A stretch of DNA of 64,000 nt from JAJYIW01 sp963781665 (GCA_963781665.1 CAWAGA010000002.1:3534001-3598000); one strand, 5' to 3'. Positions 17,167-26,652 are shown, numbered from the stretch's first letter. The notes: generated by a model not told the origin, from the sequence alone. A program made the numbers and translations.

Positions 17167-18929
17167 GCCAACAAGTAGGAACTGTAACCTGGATCAGCGG
17201 TCCGGTGATCCGAGCAAGGGGCTCACGCTACGTCGGCATGCTCGAATTAGTCGAAGTAGGTGAAGAGCACCTGGTTGGTGAAGTGATCGGTCTGAATGGC
17301 GACATCATCACCATTCAAGTTTATGAAGAGACGTCTGGAATGCATCCTGGCGCTCCGGTCTATGGCACCGGCCTGCCTCTTTCAGTCGAATTAGGTCCAG
17401 GGCTGCTCAGCAGCATTTTTGATGGCATCCAGAGGCCGCTGCCGATCATTCAAATGCACACCGGGTCGTTTATCAGCCGAGGCATCCAGCTGACTCCTCT
17501 GAGCCGTAAGGACCGCTGGACTTTTACCCCTTGTATGAAAGCGGGCGATAAAGTTACCGGAGGGACAATTATTGGCACCGTTCCTGAAACACCGGCAATC
17601 GTTCATCAGATCATGATCCCCCCGGCCATGTCAGGAACACTGACCTGGATTGCCGAGGAGATGTCTTATACCATTGATGAACCAATAGCCAGGGTGAAAA
17701 CCGAAAACGAGGAAAAAGAATTGACGATGATGCAGCGCTGGCCTGTAAGAGAGCTTCGCCCATATAAGTCACGTTATGTTGGTGGAACGCCTTTGATTAC
17801 CGGACAGCGGGTCCTGGACACCTTTTTCCCATTAGCGAAAGGTGGCGCAGCCGCAATCCCAGGTGGATTTGGATCCGGGAAGACAGTTACCCAACAGAGT
17901 ATTGCAAAATGGGCCGATGCCCAGGTGATCGTATACATCGGCTGCGGCGAGCGCGGCAATGAGATGACCGAAGTGCTCCAAGAATTCCCGCATCTGATCG
18001 ACCCACGAAGCGGCCATCCGCTTATGGAACGGACCGTATTGATTGCAAATACCTCCAATATGCCAGTGGCAGCGCGTGAAGCCAGCATTTATACCGGTAT
18101 CACGATTGGAGAATATTATCGCGATATGGGGTACCACGTGGCATTAATGGCTGACTCTACATCCCGGTGGGCAGAAGCCCTGCGCGAAGTTTCGGGCCGG
18201 TTAGAAGAGATGCCGGCGGAAGAAGGCTATCCGGCTTACCTGGCCGGCCGTTTGGCAGAATTTTACGAAAGAGCCGGACACGTCGAGACCTTGAACGGGC
18301 GGCATGGCTCAGTCAGTGTTATTGGAGCGGTATCTCCTCCCGGCGGTGACTTTTCAGAACCGGTAACCCAGCATACCAAGCGGTTTATCCGCTGTTTTTG
18401 GGCTCTGGACAAATCACTGGCGTCTGCCCGCCATTTCCCATCCATCAACTGGCTGGATAGTTACAGTGAATATCTCGATGACGTGGCAGATTGGTGGAAA
18501 GAGCAGGTAGGTATGGACTGGCACGCGATGCGAGGGACAGCCATGAATATACTGACTGAAGAAAACCGGCTTTCACAAATCGTCAAGCTGGTCGGTCCTG
18601 ACGCTTTGCCCGATGAGCAGCGCCTGGTCCTGGAAACGGCTCGTTTGCTTCGGGAAGGTTTCTTGCAGCAGAATGCCATGGATGACATCGACGCGTTTTC
18701 CACTCTTCAGAAACAAATCCTCATGTTGAATCTGATCCTGTATTTTCACCAGCATGCCTTACCTATCATCAGGCGCGGCGCCCCAATATCGGTCATCCAC
18801 AGTCTTCCTGTGGTAAATACCTTGATCCGGATGAAATCTGTGGTTCCAAATGACGACCTATCCCAATTAGACGCGATCCAAAAAGATATCGACGATCAGA
18901 TGGAAAAGCTCGAGAAGGAGTATAAATGA
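17163..18929 (+). CDS. A/V-type ATPase catalytic subunit A
   Basis: This is the 588-residue catalytic nucleotide-binding subunit. It has an N-terminal beta barrel, the subunit-A-specific bulge domain (~residues 115-190), Walker A GGFGSGKT at 234-241, the catalytic glutamate in GCGERGNEMTEVL, and MADSTSRWAEALREVSGRLEEMPAEEGYPAYL. Length and motifs are those of A-type and bacterial V-type enzymes, not of F1 beta. Downstream subunit B overlaps its stop by four bases. Confidence 0.98.
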   Translation: MSQQVGTVTWISGPVIRARGSRYVGMLELVEVGEEHLVGEVIGLNGDIITIQVYEETSGMHPGAPVYGTGLPLSVELGPGLLSSIFDGIQRPLPIIQMHTGSFISRGIQLTPLSRKDRWTFTPCMKAGDKVTGGTIIGTVPETPAIVHQIMIPPAMSGTLTWIAEEMSYTIDEPIARVKTENEEKELTMMQRWPVRELRPYKSRYVGGTPLITGQRVLDTFFPLAKGGAAAIPGGFGSGKTVTQQSIAKWADAQVIVYIGCGERGNEMTEVLQEFPHLIDPRSGHPLMERTVLIANTSNMPVAAREASIYTGITIGEYYRDMGYHVALMADSTSRWAEALREVSGRLEEMPAEEGYPAYLAGRLAEFYERAGHVETLNGRHGSVSVIGAVSPPGGDFSEPVTQHTKRFIRCFWALDKSLASARHFPSINWLDSYSEYLDDVADWWKEQVGMDWHAMRGTAMNILTEENRLSQIVKLVGPDALPDEQRLVLETARLLREGFLQQNAMDDIDAFSTLQKQILMLNLILYFHQHALPIIRRGAPISVIHSLPVVNTLIRMKSVVPNDDLSQLDAIQKDIDDQMEKLEKEYK

Positions 18930-20353
18930 CTGATTATTTTGAACAAGGCGGGCAAGAGGTTATGGGTGTCAGTCGGATCACCGGCCCGATCGTCGTCGTC
19001 GAAGGTGTGGGAGCGGTTGGTTACGACGAGGTGGTCGAGATCATCGATTCCACTGGGAATATCCGCCGAGGACGCGTCCTCGAAGTTGGAGAAGGAATGG
19101 CAGTCGTCGAGGTCTTCGCGGGAACGACCGGTCTATCCATCGATGGTACATCAGCGCGATTCCTGGGGGACACGCTACACATTCCGGTAGCTGAAGAAAT
19201 GCTTGGGCGGGTCTTTGATGGACTGGGAACACCCCTGGATGGTGGTCCCATGCCGCTGACTGATAATTACGCTGACATCAATGGTCGACCAATAAATCCA
19301 ACCGCACGGGTGTATCCACGCGATTACATTCAGACCGGGATCTCATCGATCGATGGGATGAACACACTGCTGAGAGGACAGAAATTACCCCTGTTCTCCG
19401 GCGCGGGTATGCCGCACGATCAACTGGCAGCCCAAATCGTGCGCCAGGCCACCTTAGGGGCACCGGCTGGCGTAGAACCTTCAAAGTCGGAGCATTTTGC
19501 GATCGTATTCGTCGCCATGGGGGTCAAACACGACGTAGCAGATTTCTTCCGCAACTCATTTGCCGAGAGCGGCGCGCTGACCCGGGTGGCGATGTTCTTG
19601 AATCTCGCAGACGACCCGCCTGTGGAGCGGTTGGTAACCCCTCGGGCTGCTCTGACTTTGGCTGAATTCCTGGCGTTTGACCGGCAAATGCACGTTTTGG
19701 TAGTCTTCACTGATATGACCAATTATTGTGAAGCGCTGCGCCAGATTTCGACGACCAGGGGCGAGGTTCCCAGCCGTAAAGGCTACCCGGGCTATCTGTA
19801 CAGTGACCTGGCCTCCATCTATGAAAGGACGGGCCGGATCAAGACGAGCGAAGGATCGATCACCCAGATCCCGATCTTAACTATGCCCAATGACGACATC
19901 ACTCACCCGGTGCCCGATATGACAGGCTATATCACTGAAGGACAGATCGTCTTGGGGAGGAACCTGTCTCAACAAGGCTTATACCCACCAGTTTCAGTAT
20001 TGCCCAGCTTATCCCGGTTGGCGAAGGATGGGATCGGCGCTAAGCGGACGCGGGAGGATCATGCACACCTGGCAGCCCAGCTCTACGCGGCTTATGCCCA
20101 TGTGCAGGACGTTCGCTCACTGGCTTCTGTTATTGGCGAAGAGGAACTCACAAAAATCGACCAGTTGTATTTGAAATTTGGTAAAGCATTCGAGCAAGAA
20201 TTCATCCACCAGGGGTTAAACGAAAACCGGAGCATTGAACGAACCCTGGACCTTGGTTGGGAGTTGATCTCGGTCTTGCCTACAGACGAATTAACCCGCT
20301 TGAGCACAGCCGAGATTGATAAGTATTACCAGGGACAAGATGGTAGCGCTTAA
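18926..20353 (+). CDS. A/V-type ATPase subunit B
   Basis: This is the 475-residue non-catalytic nucleotide-binding subunit. The P-loop position is degenerate (LPLFSGAGMPHDQLAAQIVRQ), as expected for B. FTDMTNYCEALRQISTTRGEVPSRKGYPGYLYSDLASIYERTGR is the strongly conserved interface region with the arginine finger. It alternates with subunit A to form the hexameric head. It overlaps subunit A upstream and subunit D downstream. Confidence 0.98.
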   Translation: MTDYFEQGGQEVMGVSRITGPIVVVEGVGAVGYDEVVEIIDSTGNIRRGRVLEVGEGMAVVEVFAGTTGLSIDGTSARFLGDTLHIPVAEEMLGRVFDGLGTPLDGGPMPLTDNYADINGRPINPTARVYPRDYIQTGISSIDGMNTLLRGQKLPLFSGAGMPHDQLAAQIVRQATLGAPAGVEPSKSEHFAIVFVAMGVKHDVADFFRNSFAESGALTRVAMFLNLADDPPVERLVTPRAALTLAEFLAFDRQMHVLVVFTDMTNYCEALRQISTTRGEVPSRKGYPGYLYSDLASIYERTGRIKTSEGSITQIPILTMPNDDITHPVPDMTGYITEGQIVLGRNLSQQGLYPPVSVLPSLSRLAKDGIGAKRTREDHAHLAAQLYAAYAHVQDVRSLASVIGEEELTKIDQLYLKFGKAFEQEFIHQGLNENRSIERTLDLGWELISVLPTDELTRLSTAEIDKYYQGQDGSA

Positions 20354-20990
20354 TATTCCTCCAACTCGCAGCAATCTTTTGCGGGTACAAAAGGACCTGC
20401 AATTCGCCCGCGATGGTTACGAAATCTTGGACCGCAAGCGCGAGGTTTTGACCAAGGAACTGGTGCAGGTGGCCCACGATGCAGAAACGCTGCAAGTGAA
20501 AGTTTGGCAGTTGTTAGCCGAATCTTATGACGCTTTGGATAAAGCGCAATTGACAATGGGGCGCGAACAGGTTGAGTGGGCCGCTCTGGCAACCAATAAA
20601 ACTGTCGAAGTGCATCTGAAATATCGCGGCATCATGGGAGTACCTATCCCGGTAATTACCGCTCGGGGCGGTCCCCAGGAAATGCCTTACAGCCTGGGGG
20701 ATACGACGGCTGCCCTCGATGTAGCCAGCGCCGAATTTAGAGAGGTGCTCAGTCACATCCCCGAGCTTTCTGAATTAATTACCACGGTATGGCGGCTGGC
20801 TGTCGAGCTGCGCAAAACACAACGGCGGGTGAATGCCCTCCAATATATTTTCATTCCTCAATATGAGGAGACGGTTGAGTACATCAAAAGCAGCCTCGAG
20901 GAACGCGAACGAGAAGAGATCTTCAGGTTAAAGCTGCTCAAGGTGCGGGTAAACACCTCCGAAAATGGTGATGAAATAGATTCTGACTAA
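20340..20990 (+). CDS. A/V-type ATPase central-shaft subunit D
   Basis: This 216-residue protein starts at the ATG at 20340, inside the end of subunit B, giving the standard N-terminus VALNIPPTRSNLLRVQKDL. The two long helices that form the shaft coiled coil lie at about residues 10-75 and 125-205 (RRVNALQYIFIPQYEETVEYI is the conserved C-terminal stretch). It is the rotor shaft inside the A/B hexamer. It is the last gene of the operon; 20991-21319 downstream holds no recognisable gene or strong terminator. Confidence 0.95.
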   Translation: MVALNIPPTRSNLLRVQKDLQFARDGYEILDRKREVLTKELVQVAHDAETLQVKVWQLLAESYDALDKAQLTMGREQVEWAALATNKTVEVHLKYRGIMGVPIPVITARGGPQEMPYSLGDTTAALDVASAEFREVLSHIPELSELITTVWRLAVELRKTQRRVNALQYIFIPQYEETVEYIKSSLEEREREEIFRLKLLKVRVNTSENGDEIDSD

Positions 20991-21319
20991 AACGGAATTT
21001 TGAGGGGGGATAAATAGACCAGCTTGCCGTTAGCGGAAGTCTAATTCTTTTAAACTTCTCGCATACAAATTTGCAGGAAGACATTGGGCGGGAGGGCTGG
21101 TGGAATCATTAATCGAGGTCATGAATTTATGCCGCCATGGGCTGTGTGGTTGCAATTGACAACCTCTCCTACAACGTTCCTCAAGGCGAGATTCCTTGGG
21201 CTTGTGCAGCAAGCTCATGAAACGGGTGGAAGGTATGAAAAAGCACCTGGCGCTTGCGATGAGATTATTTCTAGTTGCTTCATTCGTGTGTTAACGGGCG
21301 ACATTAACCCACAGGTTCG

Positions 21320-22384
21320 TTACGCCAGGACCGGGCTGGGTTGGTCCGCAGTCTCATGCTGCACAGCGACAATTTCCGCCATAATCGCCAGGGCGATTTC
21401 TTCAGGTGTACGGCTGCCCAACTTCAACCCGATAGGCCCATGTAACCGTGATAACTGCGCCTGGGTGAGCCCAGCTTGCAGCATACGTTCACGCCTTTTC
21501 TCCTGAGTTGAAGGGCTGCCCAGAGCGCCTACGTAAAAAGCTGCACTCTGCAAAGCGATTTGTAAGGCAGGGTCATCGATCTTGGGGTCGTGGGTCAGGA
21601 TGGCGATAGCGGTATTTTCACCGACTTGCAGTAGCTTGAATGCTTCATCCGGCCAGGATTGAACCAGGCGGTCTGTATCCGGAAAACGTTCTTGATTGCC
21701 AAAGGATTTGCGTGGATCAATCACGACCGTGCGGTAACCGACTGCAATGGCAATCCGGGTCAGGGCCATGGCAATGTGTACTCCACCGACGACGATGAGC
21801 GTGGGTTGAGGTTCGATCACGTTCAGGAATAATTCAAGCCCTTCCTTGTCGCCGGTTTCTATCTTTTTTCCCTGGGTCTGGTGTTCGGTCAAGGCAGTCC
21901 GGGCAGCACTCAGCATCGTTTCTTCCAGCGTCGAGGAAACCGGCGAAGGATAATAATAATCTTTTGCCACGAACATTTCTTTCCCCAGGTATACATCGGA
22001 GCCCGAAATCACCGTAACCAGGCAAAATACCCGCCCGAGCTCGAGCTCCTTTTGAATCACCGGAAGGAAATTCTCATTAAACCGGTTGATGAATACATCG
22101 ATCTTGCCGCCGCAGGCCAGACCCACATCCCAGGCAGTCTCGTCTGCCACACCGAAATGGAGCCGGTGGGGCTGTTTTTTATCGAGAACTTCCAGCCCGG
22201 TTTCCACTACAGCACTTTCAACACAACCACCGCTTACCGACCCGGTAATCTGACCTTTCCTGGTCAAGGCCATCATCGAACCGGCCGGCCTGGGCGATGA
22301 GCCCCAGGTTTGGGTCACCGTTGCCAGGGCGATCTTTTCGTGTTTTTCTGTCCATTTATTTATTTCGGGTAATATTTCAAACAT
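21320..22384 (-). CDS. XdhC/CoxI family maturation protein
   Basis: XdhC-family proteins bind and sulfurate the molybdenum cofactor before insertion into xanthine or CO dehydrogenases. This 354-residue protein has the N-terminal XdhC/CoxI domain (ATVTQTWGSSPRPAGSMM, then GSVSGGCVES) and a C-terminal Rossmann domain (TLIVVGGVHIAMALTRIA, then ILTHDPKIDDPAL, then YVGALGSPSTQEKRRERM). The ATG at 22384 follows GGAGA. It lies downstream of coxG, but no intact hydroxylase subunit is nearby, so its client enzyme must be elsewhere or lost. Confidence 0.9.
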   Translation of the reverse strand: MFEILPEINKWTEKHEKIALATVTQTWGSSPRPAGSMMALTRKGQITGSVSGGCVESAVVETGLEVLDKKQPHRLHFGVADETAWDVGLACGGKIDVFINRFNENFLPVIQKELELGRVFCLVTVISGSDVYLGKEMFVAKDYYYPSPVSSTLEETMLSAARTALTEHQTQGKKIETGDKEGLELFLNVIEPQPTLIVVGGVHIAMALTRIAIAVGYRTVVIDPRKSFGNQERFPDTDRLVQSWPDEAFKLLQVGENTAIAILTHDPKIDDPALQIALQSAAFYVGALGSPSTQEKRRERMLQAGLTQAQLSRLHGPIGLKLGSRTPEEIALAIMAEIVAVQHETADQPSPVLA

Positions 22385-22473
22385 TTTTCAAATCTCCATT
22401 TTCACCGGGAACTCTGGCCACTTCCGTCTTTCCTACACTGGCATCTCCCCCAAAGAATAACGACCATGCCAGT

Positions 22474-22575
22474 TTAAGCGCCAGGAAAAATCGCTGCATC
22501 CAGGCTGCTATCTGTAATATATAGGCGTCGGCTGGGCTCTTTTTGCAGGGTCTCAATCGTTTCAATCTTTACCAT
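22474..22575 (-). CDS. unrecognised 33-residue reading frame between coxG and xdhC
   Basis: An ATG sits three bases after the coxG stop and opens a 33-residue frame (MVKIETIETLQKEPSRRLYI..., ending FPGA and TAA). The spacing suggests translational coupling. I do not recognise it. It could be a genuine small protein, the start of a longer gene broken by a frame change, or a relic like the FAD-subunit stub upstream. Low confidence that it is functional. Confidence 0.25.
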   Translation of the reverse strand: MVKIETIETLQKEPSRRLYITDSSLDAAIFPGA

Positions 22576-22578
22576 ACT

Positions 22579-23022
22579 TCATTCTTCGATTTTTCCCTTG
22601 ATACAATTGAAAAAAGTTCCAGTAAGCTGCTTAATCATGCCGTTCATCATTCGAGACGCCAGGCTGGCGACCGTACCGACGACGACGATATCGGCGTTCC
22701 AATTTAGATCCGTGATGTTTTCTTGCGGGCTTACCAGGTGCATATCAGCTGAAACATCTACTGCGCTGCCTGGGGCGGTCCCATGGGCTTTCACTTTCGC
22801 CAGGTTGGGGGGGACCATCTCCACCCATTCGACGTTGGTGTTAAACTTGAGCTTGGCTGCACCAAAACCAACGGACGCAACGACATTGAACAATTTATCT
22901 GGTTCGAGGATATCCATCGATATCAATCCGGGGGCGCACTGGCTGACAAATTGTGGATCGGTCAAATGCAACCATAATTTTTCCTGGCTGGTATTAATGG
23001 TGACACTTCCTTCGTATTTCAC
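22579..23022 (-). CDS. CoxG-type SRPBCC protein (CO dehydrogenase subunit G family)
   Basis: This 147-residue protein has the CoxG pattern: YEGSVTINTSQEKLWLHLTDPQFVSQCAPGL at the N-terminus and GTVASLASRMMNGMIKQLTGTFFNCI near the C-terminus. The fold is a START-like/SRPBCC hydrophobic pocket. CoxG proteins help recruit or mature molybdenum hydroxylases at the membrane. The start is a GTG at 23022 behind GGAG. It lies between a relic of a FAD-binding hydroxylase subunit upstream and xdhC downstream. Confidence 0.85.
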   Translation of the reverse strand: MKYEGSVTINTSQEKLWLHLTDPQFVSQCAPGLISMDILEPDKLFNVVASVGFGAAKLKFNTNVEWVEMVPPNLAKVKAHGTAPGSAVDVSADMHLVSPQENITDLNWNADIVVVGTVASLASRMMNGMIKQLTGTFFNCIKGKIEE

Positions 23023-23226
23023 TTTTTTCTCCGTTCTAGAAAAAACACGATATGAACTCTGGCTGTTTCATAACCCAAGTGTCAGCGAAAATCCACTCCT
23101 GAGCAGGCCTGACTGCAACTTCGTGAATCACCGCGGTTCTCTTACACATGGATGCTGGCATCGCGTCGGTCTAAAGCTGTAAGTTCCTCAATCCGGGAGA
23201 ATTAAGTCTGAAACTCAGATTGGGGA

Positions 23227-23331
23227 TCAACCTTTCCCTCCAGCCAAAAGTTTCAAATTTTCATTCATATTAAAAAATTGAGCAGCTTCTGAAATCGTCT
23301 TGGGAGCAACATCTTTGAACGGTTGTGGCAT
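23227..23331 (-). pseudogene. N-terminal stub of a molybdenum-hydroxylase FAD-binding subunit (CoxM/XdhB-like)
   Basis: A 34-codon frame reads MPQPFKDVAPKTISEAAQFF... and ends LKLLAGGKG followed by TGA. This matches the N-terminus of CoxM/XdhB FAD-binding subunits: a P-x-P-F opening, the 'PKTxxEA' segment, and the first FAD-binding motif, normally LAGGQS. The remaining ~250 residues are absent. The next 200 bases towards coxG have stops in all minus-strand frames, although IEELTALDRRDASIHV in one frame faintly recalls the following part of the domain. I read it as a decayed gene. Match is from motif memory. Confidence 0.55.
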
Positions 23332-23614
23332 GATAACTTGTATCCCATATGTGAAATCAGTTATTTTAAGCAGGCAGTTCTACTGATTAAATTCGGGACA
23401 TCTTTATTAATCATCAAGTCACATTTGGGCCACCTCAAATAACGATCGACTAAATGGCGGAGATACCGATTGCTTATTAAACAATGAAATTGCGATAACG
23501 AAGTCAATCTTCGGTCTATTATTTAATAGACCTAGAAGATATAATATATCATAATTCATTATATCGATGGTATATTTAAAAGTCAATGGAAGATCCACAA
23601 ATTTTCAATCAGCA
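23332..23614. other. gene-free AT-rich stretch with a perfect palindrome
   Basis: No coding frame is convincing here. GGTCTATT-ATTT-AATAGACC at 23513-23532 is a perfect inverted repeat with 8-bp arms, and it is followed by an AT-rich run with further symmetric ATATAATATAT sequence. It may be a regulator binding site or an mRNA hairpin between the divergent coxG/xdhC block and queF. Confidence 0.4.
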
Positions 23615-23642
23615 TTGAAATAAGCTGAGGAACGTTTATAAT
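23615..23642 (+). promoter_or_regulatory. probable promoter of queF
   Basis: TTGAAA (23615-23620), a 16-base spacer and TATAAT (23637-23642) make a good sigma70-type promoter. The leader to the GTG at 23738 is about 90 bases. I looked for a preQ1 riboswitch in it and found no match. Confidence 0.55.
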
Positions 23643-23737
23643 ATTGTGACGATCATTATCAAACCAAGGGATGATATCAATTACCAAATGAAAGAAATCG
23701 ATCTTTATTTCACTAAACGACTTACCAGGAGGTCAGC

Positions 23738-24205
23738 GTGACATCTGGCCCTACGGACCTCGAAGGTTTAACAGTATTGGGAGGATCTGCCAGACCCAGT
23801 AAGAATTTAGAAGCTTTTCCGAACCACACACCTGATCGGTTTTACCTTGTTACCCTGGAGACAGATGAATTCACCTGTTTGTGCCCGAAGACAGGCCAAC
23901 CTGATTTTGCCACGATCAAGGTGGATTACGTACCGGATGCCAAAGTCGTGGAATCCAAATCCTTCAAGCTTTACCTGTGGTCTTACCGCAATGAAGGTGC
24001 TTTCCACGAGCATGTGATCAACCGAATTCTAGATGACCTGGTCTCAATTCTCGATCCACATTGGTGCCAGGTCGAAGGGATCTTCAATATCCGGGGTGGT
24101 GTCGGAATTACTGTCAGGGCCGAGCATACCAAAACACCAGAAGCTCGTCGCCAATGGCTAAACGGGTCGGAAGAGTGGAAGCCAATGAAACAGGACCAGG
24201 GGTAG
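23738..24205 (+). CDS. queF: NADPH-dependent 7-cyano-7-deazaguanine reductase
   Basis: QueF reduces preQ0 to preQ1, the base that Tgt inserts into tRNA. The 155-residue length fits the short, single-domain (B. subtilis-type) class. The catalytic cysteine lies in FTCLCPKTGQPDFATI (Cys49), and the QueF NADPH motif ESKSFKLYLWSYRNEG is at ~72-87. The start is a GTG at 23738 with GGAGG upstream. The next gene encodes a queuosine-precursor transporter, and tgt lies 19 kb away, so salvage and final steps of queuosine synthesis are all represented here. Confidence 0.96.
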   Translation: MTSGPTDLEGLTVLGGSARPSKNLEAFPNHTPDRFYLVTLETDEFTCLCPKTGQPDFATIKVDYVPDAKVVESKSFKLYLWSYRNEGAFHEHVINRILDDLVSILDPHWCQVEGIFNIRGGVGITVRAEHTKTPEARRQWLNGSEEWKPMKQDQG

Positions 24206-24211
24206 GCATTA

Positions 24212-24932
24212 TTGGACGAAAAAACCTATCGCATCAAGCGTACCTACCGGTGGCTGCCATTTGTGACAGCCATTTTCGTGACAACCTTGCTTGTTTCGAA
24301 TATCATCGCGGTGAAAATTGTCCAGATCAGCAGTCTTTCACTACCAGCTGCGGTTATCTTATTCCCCATTGCTTACATCTTTGGCGATATTTTAACTGAG
24401 GTCTACGGTTACGGACGAGCCAGGCAGGTGATCTGGACTGGCTTTTTCTGCAATTTATTAGCCGTTGTAGCCATCTACATCGGCGGGCTGTTACCGGCAG
24501 CGAGTTTCTGGTCAGCAGGGAGTTTTGAAAATCCCTCGTCTGCCCAGCTGGCCTACCAGGCAATCCTCGGTTTTACTCCCCGGCTGCTGCTGGCTTCGTT
24601 TATCGCTTATCTGTTAGGCGAGTTCTTGAATTCTTTCGTTTTAGCAAAACTTAAAAGTGAGAACCAGGGGCAGGTTCCTGTGGATCCGCACCATTTCATC
24701 CACCTTGATCGGTCAGGGTGTGGATTCAGCAATATTCCTGACGATTGCGTTCAGCGGAATTATCCCGCCCAACGACCTCGGGATTTCGATCCTATCGCAA
24801 TGGTCGTTCAAGGTTATCTATGAGGTTCTAGCTACCCCATTTACTTATCTGGTGGTCAACTGGCTCAAGCGGGTGGAGAGTGAAGATTACTTCGATCGCG
24901 AAACGAATTTCAGCCCAATTGTATTTGAGTAA
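24212..24932 (+). pseudogene. YhhQ-family queuosine precursor transporter, frameshifted
   Basis: The first frame (TTG start at 24212) has membrane helices with LLVSNIIAVKIVQI, FPIAYIFGDILTEVYGYGRARQVIW and LLLASFIAYLLGEFLNSFVLAKLK, all typical of the YhhQ/VUT family. It then loses frame. The remainder continues in the frame ending at 24932: RTRGRFLWIRTISSTLIGQGVDS, FKVIYEVLATPFTYLVVNWLKR. Deleting one A from AAAA at 24653-24656 joins AKLK to VRTRGRFLWIRT precisely. YhhQ imports preQ0/preQ1, and here it follows queF by six bases. The break is probably a homopolymer error. Confidence 0.88.
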
Positions 24933-25116
24933 CCTGACCTTAACCACACTACATATCGGTGAAAGCAAGGGGTGCAATTCGATCTGAAACGCAACGTTCA
25001 CCAATTGGGGGGTAACGTTTTAGCTATTGAGATCTGTCCGCAAAGGTAACGCAACTACGAGGGGGTTCCAGCACTTTATGCCTTTGCTGGTAGATGTGAA
25101 GTAGAAGGAAGAAGAC

Positions 25117-26652
25117 ATGAATAATTATCCCAATCCGTCCAACGCGGGTAATCAGGATTCTGAAGGATGTATGCCGTTGATCAACCAGACTTTGGCCAAC
25201 CGCTCCTTGATCATTGTATCAAACCGAGGGCCGGTGACATTTGTAAAAAATGGAAATGGCGAGGTGGAGCCACAACGCGGTGGCGGCGGGCTGGTCACAG
25301 CTCTAATTGGCTTGGTGCAAAGTGTCGAGGCACATTGGATTGCGACTGCTCAGACGGAGGAAGACCGGCTCTGGCACAAAGGTTCTGTGAATATCGGTGA
25401 CAAAAACGAAGAGATTACGGTCGAATTTATCTCACCGGAAGCCCAGGCATACAACGGGTATTACAACGTCATCTCCAACCCCTTATTGTGGTTCCTCCAG
25501 CACTCTATGTGGGATGTTGTGCGAGCGCCAACAATCAACCGGGACACCTGGGATAGCTGGGACAATGGGTATGTGGCGGTGAATTTCCAATTTGCCAAAG
25601 CGGTCGCCAAACAAATCGTGGCTTCCTCCAACCCGGCCCTGGTGATGCTGCAAGATTACCACCTCTACCTGGCACCTGGCTATATCCGTTACAACCTGCA
25701 CCCGCGGAAAAAATATACACTACTTCATTTCGTGCACATTCCCTGGCCTGGCCCAGAATATTGGGGATTCTTGCCGCCAAAAATGCGAACCGCAATCCTG
25801 GAAGGGTTATGTGGGGCCGATTTACTCGGGTTTCAAACTCGCGAGGATGGATTGAACTTCCTGCGTACTTGCGAATCGTATTTACCTAAGGCGCACGTCA
25901 ATTATCGTCGGGGGCGGATCTGGTACCGCAATCGTACGACGTACATGCGCGATTTCCCCATCTCGATCGATGTGAAGGCCCTGCGGAAGATCTCCGAATC
26001 TTCGGAAGTAGCCGAATTCAGGGCCCAATTTCAGAACCTGTTTGATGGTAAGAAAATTATCCTGCGCATCGACCGAATCGAACCGAGTAAGAACATCGTG
26101 CGTGGTTTCCAGGCTTTCGAAGAAATGCTCGAGATGTACCCGGAACACCGGAGAAACGTGCAATTTGTGGCCTTGCAGGTGCCATCCAGGCTGGACGTGG
26201 AGGAGTATCAAAACTACTTAGACGAATCGATGAGCGCGGCCGGGAGGGTTAATGCAAAATTTGGAGACAGCGAGTGGGAGCCGATCCGGACATTTGTCGG
26301 CAATGATTATGCCCGTGCCATTGCCGCCCTACAACTCTACGACGTCCTTCTGGTGAATTCGCTTGCCGATGGGATGAATTTGGTAGCAAAAGAAGGCCCG
26401 ATCACAAACCACCGGGATGGCGTACTGGTCTTATCCGAGCATACCGGTGCACACCAGCAGTTGGAAGGTGGGGCGCTGGTGATCCCACCTTTGGATATCT
26501 ATGCTACCGCCGAAGCCCTTCACCAGGCACTCGTTATGCCGCTCGAAGAACGCCAGGAAATGGCGGAGCGATTGCGGGTGTCGATCGAACAGGAAGATAT
26601 CGTGGATTGGTTATGCCGTCAATTAGATGCAGTGGAGAGCCTGAAATTATGA
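25117..26652 (+). CDS. otsA: trehalose-6-phosphate synthase (GT20)
   Basis: This 511-residue GT20 glycosyltransferase joins a nucleotide-activated glucose to glucose-6-phosphate. It has SNRGPVTF near residues 31-38, the donor-site glycine loop RGGGGLVTAL, WPGPEYWGFLPPKMR, DRIEPSKNIVRGFQAFEEML, and SLADGMNLVAKE near the C-terminus. The SNRGPVTF/GGGG form differs from the SNRLPV/SxGG form of E. coli OtsA, so the acceptor could be a different sugar phosphate. The ATG at 25117 follows GAAGGAAG. It opens a three-gene cluster with a GT4 enzyme and a trehalose-phosphatase. Confidence 0.9.
   Translation: MNNYPNPSNAGNQDSEGCMPLINQTLANRSLIIVSNRGPVTFVKNGNGEVEPQRGGGGLVTALIGLVQSVEAHWIATAQTEEDRLWHKGSVNIGDKNEEITVEFISPEAQAYNGYYNVISNPLLWFLQHSMWDVVRAPTINRDTWDSWDNGYVAVNFQFAKAVAKQIVASSNPALVMLQDYHLYLAPGYIRYNLHPRKKYTLLHFVHIPWPGPEYWGFLPPKMRTAILEGLCGADLLGFQTREDGLNFLRTCESYLPKAHVNYRRGRIWYRNRTTYMRDFPISIDVKALRKISESSEVAEFRAQFQNLFDGKKIILRIDRIEPSKNIVRGFQAFEEMLEMYPEHRRNVQFVALQVPSRLDVEEYQNYLDESMSAAGRVNAKFGDSEWEPIRTFVGNDYARAIAALQLYDVLLVNSLADGMNLVAKEGPITNHRDGVLVLSEHTGAHQQLEGGALVIPPLDIYATAEALHQALVMPLEERQEMAERLRVSIEQEDIVDWLCRQLDAVESLKL

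Noticed and set aside
22377..22565. Separate 62-residue gene on the minus strand between coxG and xdhC
   Set aside because: It uses a different frame from the coupled ATG at 22575, has no ribosome site and no recognisable motif. The coupled 33-residue frame is the better candidate.
23643..23737. preQ1 riboswitch in the queF leader
   Set aside because: I looked for the preQ1-I pattern (a short GC hairpin, then an A-rich tail with AACTA) and found no match in this leader.
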